Below, piece after piece: positions 43,466 through 52,033 of a DNA stretch of 64,000 nt. This DNA comes from Antarcticimicrobium sp040365005 (GTDB lineage: Bacteria; Pseudomonadota; Alphaproteobacteria; Rhodobacterales; Rhodobacteraceae): positions 124,001-188,000 of the forward strand of contig NZ_BAABWV010000002.1 of the NCBI RefSeq assembly GCF_040365005.1, written 5' to 3'. The number at the start of each line of letters is the position of its first letter. The stretch's first letter is position 1. The translations under genes were made by a program, and so were the position numbers. Below the pieces are notes generated by a model that was given only the letters and a program-made list of their open reading frames with translations, was not told the DNA's origin and did no database searches.

Positions 43466-45343
43466 TCAACTCGCCTTCTTGATTCCCATGATGCGCGCGC
43501 GGGCGCGTGGGTCGCTGTCGAACAGGGCGGCAAGCTGCTCGGTCATGGCACCGGCCAGTTGATCGACGTCGGTGATCGTCACCGCGCGATCGTAATAACG
43601 CGTCACGTCATGGCCGATGCCGATCGCCAACAACTCGACCATCTTGCGTTTCTCGACCATGGCGATCACGTCGCGCAGGTGTTTCTCAAGGTAATTTGCC
43701 GGGTTCACGCTGAGGGTGGAATCATCCACCGGCGCGCCGTCCGAGATCACCATCAGGATCTTGCGCTGCTCGCGCCGCGCCACCATCCGCCGATGCGCCC
43801 ATTCCAGCGCCTCGCCGTCGATGTTCTCTTTCAGCAGGCCCTCTTTCATCATCAGCCCGAGGTTGTCGCGCACCCGTCGCCAAGGGGCGTCGGCGCTCTT
43901 GTAGATGATGTGGCGCAGGTCGTTCAGCCGGCCCGGCTGTTGCGGGCGGCCATCGTTCAGCCAGGCCTCGCGCGCCTGTCCGCCCTTCCACGCGCGGGTG
44001 GTAAAGCCGAGGATCTCGACCTTGACCTGGCAACGCTCCAGCGTGCGGGCCAGCACGTCGGCACAGATCGCCGCGATCGAGATCGGACGGCCCCGCATCG
44101 AGCCGGAGTTGTCCAGCAGCAGCGTCACCACGGTGTCGCGAAACTCGGTATCCTTCTCGCGCTTGAAGCTCAGCGGGGTGGTCGGGTTGGCCACCACGCG
44201 GGCCAGCCGCCCGGCATCCAGCGTGCCCTCTTCGAGGTCGAACTCCCAGCTTCGGTTCTGCTGCGCCTGCAACCGCCGCTGCAGCTTGTTGGCCAGCCGC
44301 CCGACCGCGCCCTTGAGCGGATCGAGCTGCTGATCGAGATAGGCACGCAGCCGTTCCAGCTCGACCGGTTCGGCCAGGTCCTCGGCGGCGATCTCCTCGT
44401 CGTGCTGGTCGAGGAAAACCCGGTAATCGGGGTCGGCCTCGGAAGGCGCCGGCGGGGCGGGGGGCTCCAGCGGGGCCTCGCCCTCGGGCATTTCGGCCTC
44501 GTCGCCCATCTCGTCCTCGGCGCTGTCGTCCATGCTGACCTGGGCCTGGGCCTGGTCATCCTGGTCGTCCTGGCTCTGCTCGGGATCGGCGTCGGCGGAC
44601 TGTTCGTCGTCCTCTTCCTGGCCGGTGCTGTCGGGATCGGGCTGTTCCTCGGCCTCTTCCTCGGCCTGGTCCTCCTGGTCCTGATCCTGCTGGTCGGGAT
44701 CCTCGCCCAGCTGGTCGCCATAGCCGAGGTCATTGATGATCCTGCGGGCAAAGCGGGCGAACTCGGACTGGTCCGAGAGCTTGTCCTGCAAATCGTCCAG
44801 CGTGCCGCCGGCCTGCTGTTCGATGAACCCGCGCCACAGCTCCATCACGTTCTGCGCCCCGGCGGGCATGTCGCGCCCGGTGGCCAGGTGCCGGATCAGG
44901 TAGCCGGCGGCGGCCGGCAGCGGCGCCTCCGAGGCCTCGGTCATGCTGTCATAGCCGCGCCGCAGCGCCTCGTTGCCGATCTTGGCGTCGATGTTGCCGG
45001 CGGTGCCGGGCATGTCGCGCGCGCCCATTGCCTCGCAGCGGGCGGTCTCCATCGCTTCGTACAATTCGCGCGCCATATCCCCCGGAGGGGCATAGCGGGC
45101 GTGCACCCCGTCGTCATGGTACTTGCGGTGCAGCGCCAGCGCATCCGCGGTGCCGCGCGCCAGCAGCACCTCGTCGCGGGTCATCCGGCGGCTGACCTGC
45201 GGCAGCCGCATCGACTCGCCCGACAGCCCCGAGGGGTCGACCGTGTAGCTCACGGTGAGTTCGGGGTCGTCGGCCATCACCTTGGTGGCCTCGGCCAGCG
45301 CCTTTTTGAACGGATCGGCGGGGTTGTCGGTGGGTTTGCTCAT
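43466..45343 (-). CDS. cobT: Aerobic cobaltochelatase subunit CobT
   Basis: A 625-residue subunit of the CobN-CobS-CobT enzyme inserting Co2+ into hydrogenobyrinic acid a,c-diamide. The N-terminal helical part is followed by a very acidic, Gln/Asp/Glu-rich linker (about 210-310) and a C-terminal von Willebrand A domain with the MIDAS motif DNSGSMRGRPIS. ATG 45343 was chosen because the MSKPTDNPADPFKKAL start is typical; the frame stays open upstream without similarity. It lies 222 bp downstream of cobS. Confidence 0.95.
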   Translation of the reverse strand: MSKPTDNPADPFKKALAEATKVMADDPELTVSYTVDPSGLSGESMRLPQVSRRMTRDEVLLARGTADALALHRKYHDDGVHARYAPPGDMARELYEAMETARCEAMGARDMPGTAGNIDAKIGNEALRRGYDSMTEASEAPLPAAAGYLIRHLATGRDMPAGAQNVMELWRGFIEQQAGGTLDDLQDKLSDQSEFARFARRIINDLGYGDQLGEDPDQQDQDQEDQAEEEAEEQPDPDSTGQEEDDEQSADADPEQSQDDQDDQAQAQVSMDDSAEDEMGDEAEMPEGEAPLEPPAPPAPSEADPDYRVFLDQHDEEIAAEDLAEPVELERLRAYLDQQLDPLKGAVGRLANKLQRRLQAQQNRSWEFDLEEGTLDAGRLARVVANPTTPLSFKREKDTEFRDTVVTLLLDNSGSMRGRPISIAAICADVLARTLERCQVKVEILGFTTRAWKGGQAREAWLNDGRPQQPGRLNDLRHIIYKSADAPWRRVRDNLGLMMKEGLLKENIDGEALEWAHRRMVARREQRKILMVISDGAPVDDSTLSVNPANYLEKHLRDVIAMVEKRKMVELLAIGIGHDVTRYYDRAVTITDVDQLAGAMTEQLAALFDSDPRARARIMGIKKAS

Positions 45344-45468
45344 GCGGGGTCTGGTCCGGTCGCTTGCATATCCGCGCAACCTAGAGCCATTCGCCTGCCT
45401 TGACCATAGGGGGGGATGCGGATTCCGACCTGCAGAGCGGGCAAGATCCCGGTGCGTTGGCCTCCCGC

Positions 45469-45492
45469 TGTCATCCCGGACTTGATCCGGGG
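45469..45492. repeat. Short palindromic intergenic element
   Basis: TGTCATCCCGGACTTGATCC continues into GGGG. CCCGGA (45475-45480) pairs with TCCGGG (45486-45491). The CTGTCATCCC prefix is shared with the repeat at 55897. It sits in the cobS-cobT gap, which otherwise shows nothing. Confidence 0.5.
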
Positions 45493-45565
45493 TCGCCCCT
45501 GCGCAATGCAAAAGGCGCCGGCTACCTGGGCCCGCGCCTTTCTTTTCCTGTCCCGGTCGAAGGGG

Positions 45566-46552
45566 TTAGACCAGCGCGGTACTCGCCGCGCTTTCCGGCA
45601 GTTCCTCGTCGAAGCAACGCTGATAGAACTCGGCCACCGTCTGGCGCTCCAGCTCGTCGCACTTGTTGAGGAAGGTCAGCCGGAAGGCATAGCCGACATC
45701 GCGGAAGATCTCGGCGTTCCAGGCCCAGTTGATCACCGTCCGCGGGCTCATCACCGTGGACAGGTCGCCGTTCATGAAGGCAGTCCGCGTCAGATCGGCC
45801 ACGGTGACCATCTGGCCAACGGTCTTGCGGCCCTTCTCGGTGTTGAAATGCGGCGCCTTGCCCAGCACGATCATGGTCTCGGCGTCATGGCTGAGGTAGT
45901 TCAGTGTCGCCACCATCGACCAGCGGTCCATCTGCGCCTGGTTGATCTGCTGAACCCCGTGGTAGAGGCCCGTGGTATCGCCCAGGCCGACCGTGTTGGC
46001 GGTGGCGAACAGGCGGAAATAGGGATGCGGCGTGATGATCTCGTTCTGGTCGAGCAGCGTCAGCTTGCCGTCATGCTCCAACACCCGCTGGATCACGAAC
46101 ATCACGTCGGCGCGGCCGGCGTCGTATTCGTCGAACACGATGGCCACCGGGTTGCGCAGCGCCCAGGGCAGGATGCCCTCGTGGAACTCGGTCACCTGCT
46201 TGCCGTCGCGCAGCTTGATCGCGTCCTTGCCGATCAGGTCGATCCGGCTGATGTGGCTGTCGAGGTTGACGCGCACGGCGGGCCAGTTCAGCCGGGCGGC
46301 GACCTGTTCGATGTGGGTTGATTTGCCGGTGCCGTGATAGCCCTGGATCATCACCCGACGGTTATGGGAGAACCCGGCCAGGATCGCCAGCGTGGTGTCG
46401 GGATCAAACTTGTAGGTGGGATCGACCTCGGGCACGCGGTCGGTCGGCTCGGCAAAGCCCTTTACCGTCATGTCCGTATCAATGCCGAACACATCGCGCA
46501 CCGAAACGGTCTCGGTGGGCTTTGCGTTGTACTCCGTCGCGCCGTCAGCCAT
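45566..46552 (-). CDS. cobS: Aerobic cobaltochelatase subunit CobS
   Basis: A 328-residue AAA+ ATPase of cobaltochelatase. Walker A is GYHGTGKSTHIEQVAARL and Walker B is AIVFDEYDAGRADVMF; the arginine-finger region follows FATANTVGLGDTTGLYHG. CobS and CobT form the ATPase chaperone complex for the CobN catalytic subunit, which is not in the window. ATG 46552 was chosen at the family start MADGATEYNAKP; the frame is open further upstream without homology. Confidence 0.95.
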   Translation of the reverse strand: MADGATEYNAKPTETVSVRDVFGIDTDMTVKGFAEPTDRVPEVDPTYKFDPDTTLAILAGFSHNRRVMIQGYHGTGKSTHIEQVAARLNWPAVRVNLDSHISRIDLIGKDAIKLRDGKQVTEFHEGILPWALRNPVAIVFDEYDAGRADVMFVIQRVLEHDGKLTLLDQNEIITPHPYFRLFATANTVGLGDTTGLYHGVQQINQAQMDRWSMVATLNYLSHDAETMIVLGKAPHFNTEKGRKTVGQMVTVADLTRTAFMNGDLSTVMSPRTVINWAWNAEIFRDVGYAFRLTFLNKCDELERQTVAEFYQRCFDEELPESAASTALV

Positions 46553-46751
46553 CTGCCAGTCCTTGATCCCTCTGCGTGTCCGCACTCTGGTGCAACATAT
46601 CGCGGGGAGAGGCAAGGGGAAGGCGCGCGGCGGCGAAACCCCGCGTCACAGCGTCGCCTGAACGGCTCACGTCGGTTTGATGCCCGCATGGGGCGGCAAT
46701 GACCTAAATTTAACGCAGAGGTCGCGACCCGACATCCGAAAGGAGGCGCCC

Positions 46752-47228
46752 ATGCACCGTCGATTCTTTCTTTCCGCCACCGCCGCCGGGGCGATCTCCG
46801 TGCTGACCGCCCGGTACGCGCGCGCCGCTGGCGAGTCCTTTGAGGTCACCCGGACCGAGGCCGAATGGCGCGCCATGCTGAGCGATCTTGAATATGCGGT
46901 GATGCGCGAGGAGGCGACCGAGCGCGCCTTTACCTCGCCGCTCGACAAGCAATACGGCGCCGGCCTCTACCATTGCCGGGGCTGCGATTTGCCGCTCTAT
47001 TCCTCGGCCTACAAGTTCGACAGCGGCACTGGCTGGCCCAGTTTTTTCCAGGGCCTGCCCGACGCCATCGGCACCAAGACCGACCGCAAATTGCTGTTCA
47101 TGCGCCGCACCGAATGCCATTGCCGCCGCTGCGGCAGCCACCTGGGCCACATCTTTGACGACGGACCGCGGCCTACCGGCAAGCGGCACTGCATCAACGG
47201 GGTGAGCCTGGTGTTCAAGCCCGCTTGA
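46752..47228 (+). CDS. msrB: Peptide-methionine (R)-S-oxide reductase MsrB, Tat-exported
   Basis: A 158-residue protein with a twin-arginine signal (MHRRFFLSATAAGAISVL, cleavage after ARA), so it should act folded in the periplasm on oxidised envelope proteins. The MsrB zinc site is present as CRGC and CRRC, and the catalytic cysteine in KRHCINGVSL. The usual SGCGWPSF resolving-cysteine position reads SGTGWPSFF, so turnover must use another reductant or cysteine. AGGAGG precedes ATG 46752. Confidence 0.93.
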   Translation: MHRRFFLSATAAGAISVLTARYARAAGESFEVTRTEAEWRAMLSDLEYAVMREEATERAFTSPLDKQYGAGLYHCRGCDLPLYSSAYKFDSGTGWPSFFQGLPDAIGTKTDRKLLFMRRTECHCRRCGSHLGHIFDDGPRPTGKRHCINGVSLVFKPA

Positions 47229-47273
47229 GCCCGGGCAGGGCAGGCACGGGTCCGGCCAAGGTCGATGCGGGTC

Positions 47274-48269
47274 TTACCAGTCGAAATCAATCTCAGACTT
47301 GCTGAGTGTGACACCCTCCAGCAAGACGATGTCATAGCGGATGGTTTCGCCGTAATAATCGGTGACAAAGCGGACCAGCGTATCGTCACCCTGTGCCTTG
47401 ACCCGGATCACGCCCGGTCTCGTGTCGGTGTCGATCAGAAGACGGTCCCGGTCCGCATCGAAATCGGTGATCCGGTCGACCGCGCCATCGGTTCGGCCAA
47501 CCATGAAATGGAAACTGTCGGCGCCAGCCCCGCCGGTCATCACATCGGTCCCGCCGCCGCCCACAATGTTGTCGTCGCCGCGCCCGCCAAATATCCTGTC
47601 GTCGAATCCTTTCATCGGAAGGAACACAAAACTGTCTCCGTACAACCAGTCGTCGCCGGCGCCGCCGCGCAGCACGTCCTTTCCCCGCCCGCCAAAGATC
47701 TCGTCCTGCCCTGCGCGCCCCGCCAGCGTGTCACGACCGTTGCCACCTGAGATGAAATCGTCAGCGGACTTGCCCCGGATCACGTCGCGACCGGCCCCGC
47801 CAAAGGCGCGGACCTCCTGCGTCGGAGACAGCGTGATCTGATCGTTTCCGCCATTGCCGAAGATCACCGAAAACCCGGTGACAGGCTGCGGATCCACGGG
47901 CGCCGTGATCACTTCGTCCTCATCTGATCCGATCATCGCGACATGGCCGGCCGTGGTCCCGGCCAGATCGGTGATCAGCCGCAGCGTGCCCAGCGATACC
48001 GGCGCATCCTCTTCGGTGTATGCGTGGGCACGGTACTCGAGGAATTCCATGCTCGGCGTCCCTGGAACATTGTCGGGAATGGTCAGTGTAAGGCTGCCAT
48101 ATCCCACCGACAGCGCGCTCCCGTCATAGGTGATCATTTGATCCGGCATGGAGGTGAAATCCGGCAGCATCAGCACATCGACCCCACCGGCATCCTCCCA
48201 CCGATCAAAGTCGGAAAAAGACGGATCGTAGTAGGCGAAATCACTGTGAAAGCCGGTGGAAAGGATCAT
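47274..48269 (-). CDS. RTX-type calcium-binding protein
   Basis: A 331-residue protein. The N-terminal 130 residues are of unknown type (ILSTGFHSDFAYYDPSFSDF). Six or seven RTX nonapeptides follow (GGAGRDVIR, GGNGRDTLA, GGRGKDVLR, GGAGDDWLY, GGRGDDNIV, GGAGADSFH). The C-terminal secretion domain has VDRITDFDADRDRLLID. Many of the repeats carry Arg or Lys where Asp is usual, which may lower calcium affinity. ATG 48269 follows a GGGGG stretch; GTG 48278 is an alternative. It is expected to leave by a type I exporter encoded elsewhere. Confidence 0.85.
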   Translation of the reverse strand: MILSTGFHSDFAYYDPSFSDFDRWEDAGGVDVLMLPDFTSMPDQMITYDGSALSVGYGSLTLTIPDNVPGTPSMEFLEYRAHAYTEEDAPVSLGTLRLITDLAGTTAGHVAMIGSDEDEVITAPVDPQPVTGFSVIFGNGGNDQITLSPTQEVRAFGGAGRDVIRGKSADDFISGGNGRDTLAGRAGQDEIFGGRGKDVLRGGAGDDWLYGDSFVFLPMKGFDDRIFGGRGDDNIVGGGGTDVMTGGAGADSFHFMVGRTDGAVDRITDFDADRDRLLIDTDTRPGVIRVKAQGDDTLVRFVTDYYGETIRYDIVLLEGVTLSKSEIDFDW

Positions 48270-48452
48270 CGGGCACACCCCCTGTTAGACTGGTTAAAGA
48301 CAAAATACCGCAAAAAGGGTATCCATCTTTCACCGTTCGGGCAAGTTTGACGCCCCGGTCAGCCGTGCTGCACCGGGCATTGCCCCTGAGGGGAGTACTC
48401 TTGGTTTTCTGTCTAATTCCCGGACCCGTCCGGTTCACCGACGCAGCCGAAG

Positions 48453-48476
48453 GGCCGCGGTCCTGACACCGCGGCC
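48453..48476. other. GC-rich hairpin downstream of the J-domain gene
   Basis: GGCCGCGGT (48453-48461) pairs with ACCGCGGCC (48468-48476). No T-run follows on the minus strand, so it is only terminator-like. The rest of the 215-bp gap up to the RTX start shows nothing more. Confidence 0.5.
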
Positions 48477-48484
48477 TGTCGCCC

Positions 48485-49111
48485 TCAGTCCTTGAAGTTG
48501 CGGCTTTCCTTGATCTGGTCCCAGGCCCAGACCACCTCTTGCAGCTGCTCTTCCTGGCTGCGGTCGCCGCCGTTCATGTCCGGGTGCAGCACCTTGATCA
48601 GCTTCTTGTAGGCGCGGCGCACCTCGGTCTTGGTCCAGCTGTCCTTGGCCTCGAGGATCTCGATCGCGCGGCGCTCGGTCGGGGGCAGGCGGCGGCCGGC
48701 GGCCTGTCCGCGTCCGGGGTTCTGGGTGGCGTTCTGGCCCAGCACCTGGTGCGGGTCCTCGATCCCCAGCCGGGCCCACGCCCGTGCCTCCGGGTCGCCC
48801 AGCGGGCGGGTGGTGCGCTCCCACACCTTGTCCTTGCTCTGTTGCGCGTTCAGCTCGGCCTCGGTGGTGCCTTCGAAGAAGTTCCACTTCTGGTTATATT
48901 CGCGCACGTGCTTCTGGCAGAACCACAGGTAGTCGTCCAACACGTCCGGCGCCTTGGGCGCGCGGAACTTGCCAGCCTCGTTGCAGCCTTCGTGGGCACA
49001 GACACGGGTCGAGGTTTCCGAGGCCCCCGACATGCCCCGCCGCCCGCGCGGATTGCGCTTCTTGGCGGAAGATACGGACATATCGAAGCCAAACGGATCC
49101 GGTTTTGACAT
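48485..49111 (-). CDS. J-domain (DnaJ-like) protein with N-terminal Cys/His motif
   Basis: A 208-residue cytosolic protein. The C-terminal 60 residues are a J domain, with TKTEVRRAYKKLIKVLHPDMNGG containing the HPD tripeptide that stimulates Hsp70 ATPase. The N-terminal part has CAHEGCNEAGKFRAPKA and WFCQKHVREYN, a Cys/His set that could bind zinc. There is no Gly/Phe-rich or DnaJ zinc-finger region, so it is a specialised class III cochaperone. Its client is unknown. Confidence 0.88.
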   Translation of the reverse strand: MSKPDPFGFDMSVSSAKKRNPRGRRGMSGASETSTRVCAHEGCNEAGKFRAPKAPDVLDDYLWFCQKHVREYNQKWNFFEGTTEAELNAQQSKDKVWERTTRPLGDPEARAWARLGIEDPHQVLGQNATQNPGRGQAAGRRLPPTERRAIEILEAKDSWTKTEVRRAYKKLIKVLHPDMNGGDRSQEEQLQEVVWAWDQIKESRNFKD

Positions 49112-49220
49112 CGCGCTGCTCCTTTGCGACGGGGGCGTTCTGGACTCGGACGCCAGAGTTTAATCTAAGTGGCGGGAGATAGAAGAGGGGGCGGCGATTT
49201 TTTTGCCGGATGAGCGGAAA

Positions 49221-49478
49221 ATGGGTGTAACTGACGAAATTGAAACCCGGCTGCGGGACGCGTTCGCGCCGACCGCGCTCGAGGTGATCGACGAAAGCGA
49301 AAGCCATCGCGGCCATGCGGGTTATCGCGACGGCGGCGAGAGTCATTTTCGCGTGAGGATCCGCGCGCCGGGCTTTGCTGGGCAAAGCAGACTGCAACGG
49401 CACCGCGCGGTGCACGCGGCGCTGGGCGCCGATCTGGTCGGACGCATTCACGCGCTGGCGCTGGACATCGACGCCTGA
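49221..49478 (+). CDS. BolA family protein
   Basis: An 85-residue BolA-type protein: MGVTDEIETRLRDAFAPTAL, EVIDESESHRGHAGY, GESHFRVRIRAPGFAG, RHRAVHAALGADLVGRIHAL. The conserved histidine in the RHRAVH segment can share an iron-sulphur cluster with a monothiol glutaredoxin. It is divergent to the J-domain gene and convergent with the DUF4177 gene. The frame is open up to 49203 from TTG, but ATG 49221 is at the family start. Confidence 0.9.
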   Translation: MGVTDEIETRLRDAFAPTALEVIDESESHRGHAGYRDGGESHFRVRIRAPGFAGQSRLQRHRAVHAALGADLVGRIHALALDIDA

Positions 49479-49485
49479 GGCGGGT

Positions 49486-49974
49486 TCAGCCGCGCCCCTT
49501 GTCCGGCTCCGACGCGTTGTCGTCAGCGTCCTCGTCCGTGTCGTCGTCGTGCTCTGCGTCGTCGTCACCGTCCTCGTCACGCGCGGCATGCAGCGGCGGA
49601 TCGTCCGGTTCGAGCGACCGCGCCTCGGGTGCGCCAGGTTCGGGCGGGGCCGGTGCCGTGGGGTCGGGCACCGGGACGAGTGGCGCGACGGTGGGGTCGG
49701 GGGCCTCGATCAGGCGCGGATGAAACGTGTCCTCCACGCCCTCCACCGGGCGACGGAACACCAGCACGTTGCGCCAGTGCGTGGTCGAGCCGGTCAAGCC
49801 GCTGCGCTCGTCGCTGGGCAGCAATTCGGCGCGCAGGTATTCCCACCCCTCGGCGCCCATTTCGTTCAGCACGGTTTCGACCGATAGCGCAAAGCGCGCC
49901 TCGGGCGTCTTGACGCCCTTGGCCTTGCGGCCCTTGGCGGGGGCCGGAACGACCTTGTATTCGTAGCGGGGCAT
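49486..49974 (-). CDS. DUF4177 protein with acidic C-terminal tail
   Basis: A 162-residue protein. The N-terminal 75 residues match the DUF4177 pattern: MPRYEYKVVPAPAKG, VETVLNEMGAEGWEYLRAEL, then the strand RNVLVFRRPV. The remainder is a Pro-rich linker and a strongly acidic tail (about 130-160, mostly Asp/Glu). No function is established for the family. ATG 49974 is taken at the start of homology. It ends 7 bp from the convergent bolA stop. Confidence 0.82.
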   Translation of the reverse strand: MPRYEYKVVPAPAKGRKAKGVKTPEARFALSVETVLNEMGAEGWEYLRAELLPSDERSGLTGSTTHWRNVLVFRRPVEGVEDTFHPRLIEAPDPTVAPLVPVPDPTAPAPPEPGAPEARSLEPDDPPLHAARDEDGDDDAEHDDDTDEDADDNASEPDKGRG

Positions 49975-50071
49975 TGGGTTCCCTTCGATGATTGGCGCCA
50001 ATCTAGCAGCTTGCCGGGCGGGGAAAAGGGGGCTTGGTGCCGCGTTCGGGAAACCGGCGGCGGAATGGAAA

Positions 50072-50102
50072 ACGCCCGGGCGGTTTTGAACCGCCCGGGC
50101 GT
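50072..50102. terminator. Bidirectional terminator downstream of the protease-like gene
   Basis: ACGCCCGGGCGGTT pairs perfectly with AACCGCCCGGGCGT across a TTG loop. Minus-strand continuation is TTTTCC and plus-strand continuation is CTTTTCG. It mainly serves the minus-strand gene that stops at 50127. Confidence 0.85.
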
Positions 50103-50126
50103 CTTTTCGTCAATTCTGCGCCGGAA

Positions 50127-51866
50127 TCAGTCCCAGCAGCCCACCAGCACGGTCATGCCCAGGGCCAGTTTGCTCAGGTCGTCCGGCGGCAGCGGCGTGC
50201 CGGTCTGTGCCTCTTCGCCGATGGTCACCCCGGCCTCGGCCAGCATGGCGCGGACCACGCCGACATCGGCGGCAAAGCTGACGTCGCCGGGCAGGCGCTG
50301 GCCGTTGCTCGCAGCCGGCAGGAGCACCCCGAGAAGCCCGCCGCCGGTATCCAGAACCGGTCCGCCGGCATCGCCGGGCAGCGGCGCCAGCGCCAGCCGC
50401 GTCAGCCCTTCTTCGCCCTGCAGACCCTTGAGGTCGGCGACGGTGCCAAAGGTCAGCGTCGGCGCGCCCAGCACCCCGCCGTAGGAATAGCCCGAAACCG
50501 CGACATCCGATTGCAGTCGCGGCGCGCCGGGGCGCAGCCGGGCCACCGCCATCGGCGCCAGCGGCACCTCCGGGCGCAGCACCGCGAGGCCGGCGGCCTC
50601 GTCAAGCGCTGCCACCTGCGCGGGATACTCGTGGTCCAGCGTGATCCGGGTGCAGCCCTGCACCGCCTCGGCGGTGGTCAGCACGGTTCCGGCCGCGTCG
50701 ATGTAAAAGCCCGAGCGCGACCGTTTCGGCTTGCGCACCGCCAGCCCCGAGACCAGGTCGACGCTTTGCGGCGCATTGGCCCCGGCACCGGGATCAAGCA
50801 CCCCGTCGAGCCGCTGGAAGCTGGCCTGCATCTCGGTCAGCACCCGGCTGCGGCGATCCTCGTCGCCCTCCGGCCAGATCAGGGTAAAGCCCTTGATCTG
50901 CCCCGCCTTCAGCGTCGCCTCGGTATAGGAGACGATGCCCCGGCCGCGACCCTCCAGCGTGAAGCTGTCGCCCTTGCGCGACCGCGGCCCCTCGAGCGGC
51001 ACGATCTCCAGCGTCTGCATGATGTCGTACAGGCCATAAAGGGTGGCCCGGTCGCCCGGCTGGCTGATCAGCAGCACCCGCGCGCCCAGATCGCTGGCGG
51101 CGTCGTAATGGGCAAAGGGGGATTCGTACTTCGAGAAGCGGACCGCATCCATCGGCATCTGCATCGCGATCCCGGCGCGGTCGTCGGTGTGGGCGCGCAT
51201 GCCGACGCTGATCAGCGGCGCGTTGTATTCATCCATCAACGCCTGCCGCTGGCGGGTGGTCAACACGCCGGTGGGCTCATATCCGCGCGCGATCTGCCAG
51301 TCGGACATCGCCGCCCGCGTGCCACGGCCAAAGGCGCCGTCGATCGACGAGGCATAGACCCCGGCCGCCTTCAGCGCCACCTGCAACGCGCGCCGTTCGT
51401 CCGCGCTCAACAACCGCTCGCTGCGCCGCGCCTCGGCCGGGGTTTCGTCGGCGGGTTGCGGTTCGGGCTGCGGTTCGGCCTGCGTCACCTGCGCCTCTGG
51501 CGAGGCCTGCGTCTGCGGCACCGCCTGGGTGGTCAGCGCGCTGTCACCGACCGGCCAGAACTTCTGGCCGAAATTCCCCGAATCCACCACATAGCTGTCC
51601 TGCGGGATCTGGCCCTGCAGGCGATAGACCCGCAGCACCCGTTCCGCATCCGGGCGGCTGTAGGGCCCCAGCGCGATGCCGTACCAGCCGCCGCCCAGGG
51701 CGAACCCGTTCACGTCGGCGAGGCGCCCCGCAAACTGGCTGGCCCGCTGTTGCGCCGTGGTCAGGCTGGGATGGGCCTCGATCTGGACCCAGGCGGCCTC
51801 CTGCGCCAGCGCCGGGCGCATCAGGGCGAGGCTGAGGAAAAGGAACGCGGCAAAAACTCTGTGCAT
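50127..51866 (-). CDS. Exported SPOR-like/PG-binding protein with catalytically dead trypsin-like domain
   Basis: A 579-residue periplasmic protein. A signal peptide ends at ALA (residue 21). Residues 25-105 look SPOR-like (AAWVQIEAHPSL, NGFALGGGWYGIALGPY). A PG_binding_1 domain lies at about 152-213 (LQVALKAAGVYASSIDGAFG). The C-terminal half (about 365-560) has a trypsin-like fold, but the three catalytic positions read GTVLTTAE400 (His expected), AG426LAVL (Asp expected) and GDA500GGP (Ser expected). It is therefore a pseudoprotease by sequence, perhaps a wall-associated scaffold. ATG 51866 precedes the signal peptide. Confidence 0.85.
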   Translation of the reverse strand: MHRVFAAFLFLSLALMRPALAQEAAWVQIEAHPSLTTAQQRASQFAGRLADVNGFALGGGWYGIALGPYSRPDAERVLRVYRLQGQIPQDSYVVDSGNFGQKFWPVGDSALTTQAVPQTQASPEAQVTQAEPQPEPQPADETPAEARRSERLLSADERRALQVALKAAGVYASSIDGAFGRGTRAAMSDWQIARGYEPTGVLTTRQRQALMDEYNAPLISVGMRAHTDDRAGIAMQMPMDAVRFSKYESPFAHYDAASDLGARVLLISQPGDRATLYGLYDIMQTLEIVPLEGPRSRKGDSFTLEGRGRGIVSYTEATLKAGQIKGFTLIWPEGDEDRRSRVLTEMQASFQRLDGVLDPGAGANAPQSVDLVSGLAVRKPKRSRSGFYIDAAGTVLTTAEAVQGCTRITLDHEYPAQVAALDEAAGLAVLRPEVPLAPMAVARLRPGAPRLQSDVAVSGYSYGGVLGAPTLTFGTVADLKGLQGEEGLTRLALAPLPGDAGGPVLDTGGGLLGVLLPAASNGQRLPGDVSFAADVGVVRAMLAEAGVTIGEEAQTGTPLPPDDLSKLALGMTVLVGCWD

Positions 51867-52033
51867 TATGCTCTCTTGCTCTGGCAAACTTGATTGTTTC
51901 CGGCACCTAAGCAGGAAACATCCTGCTTGACCATGCTTTTGAACGCGTCGAATTCCCCCTGTTGCGCGTTGACCCCCGCGCGGCGGACGCATAGGAATGG
52001 CGCGCCTCGCACGGTACAGGAAAGAGCCGCCCC

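Noticed and set aside
45344..45511. N-terminal extension of CobT
   Set aside because: The frame stays open upstream, but the CobT family starts at MSKPTDNPADPF and the extension covers an intergenic palindrome.
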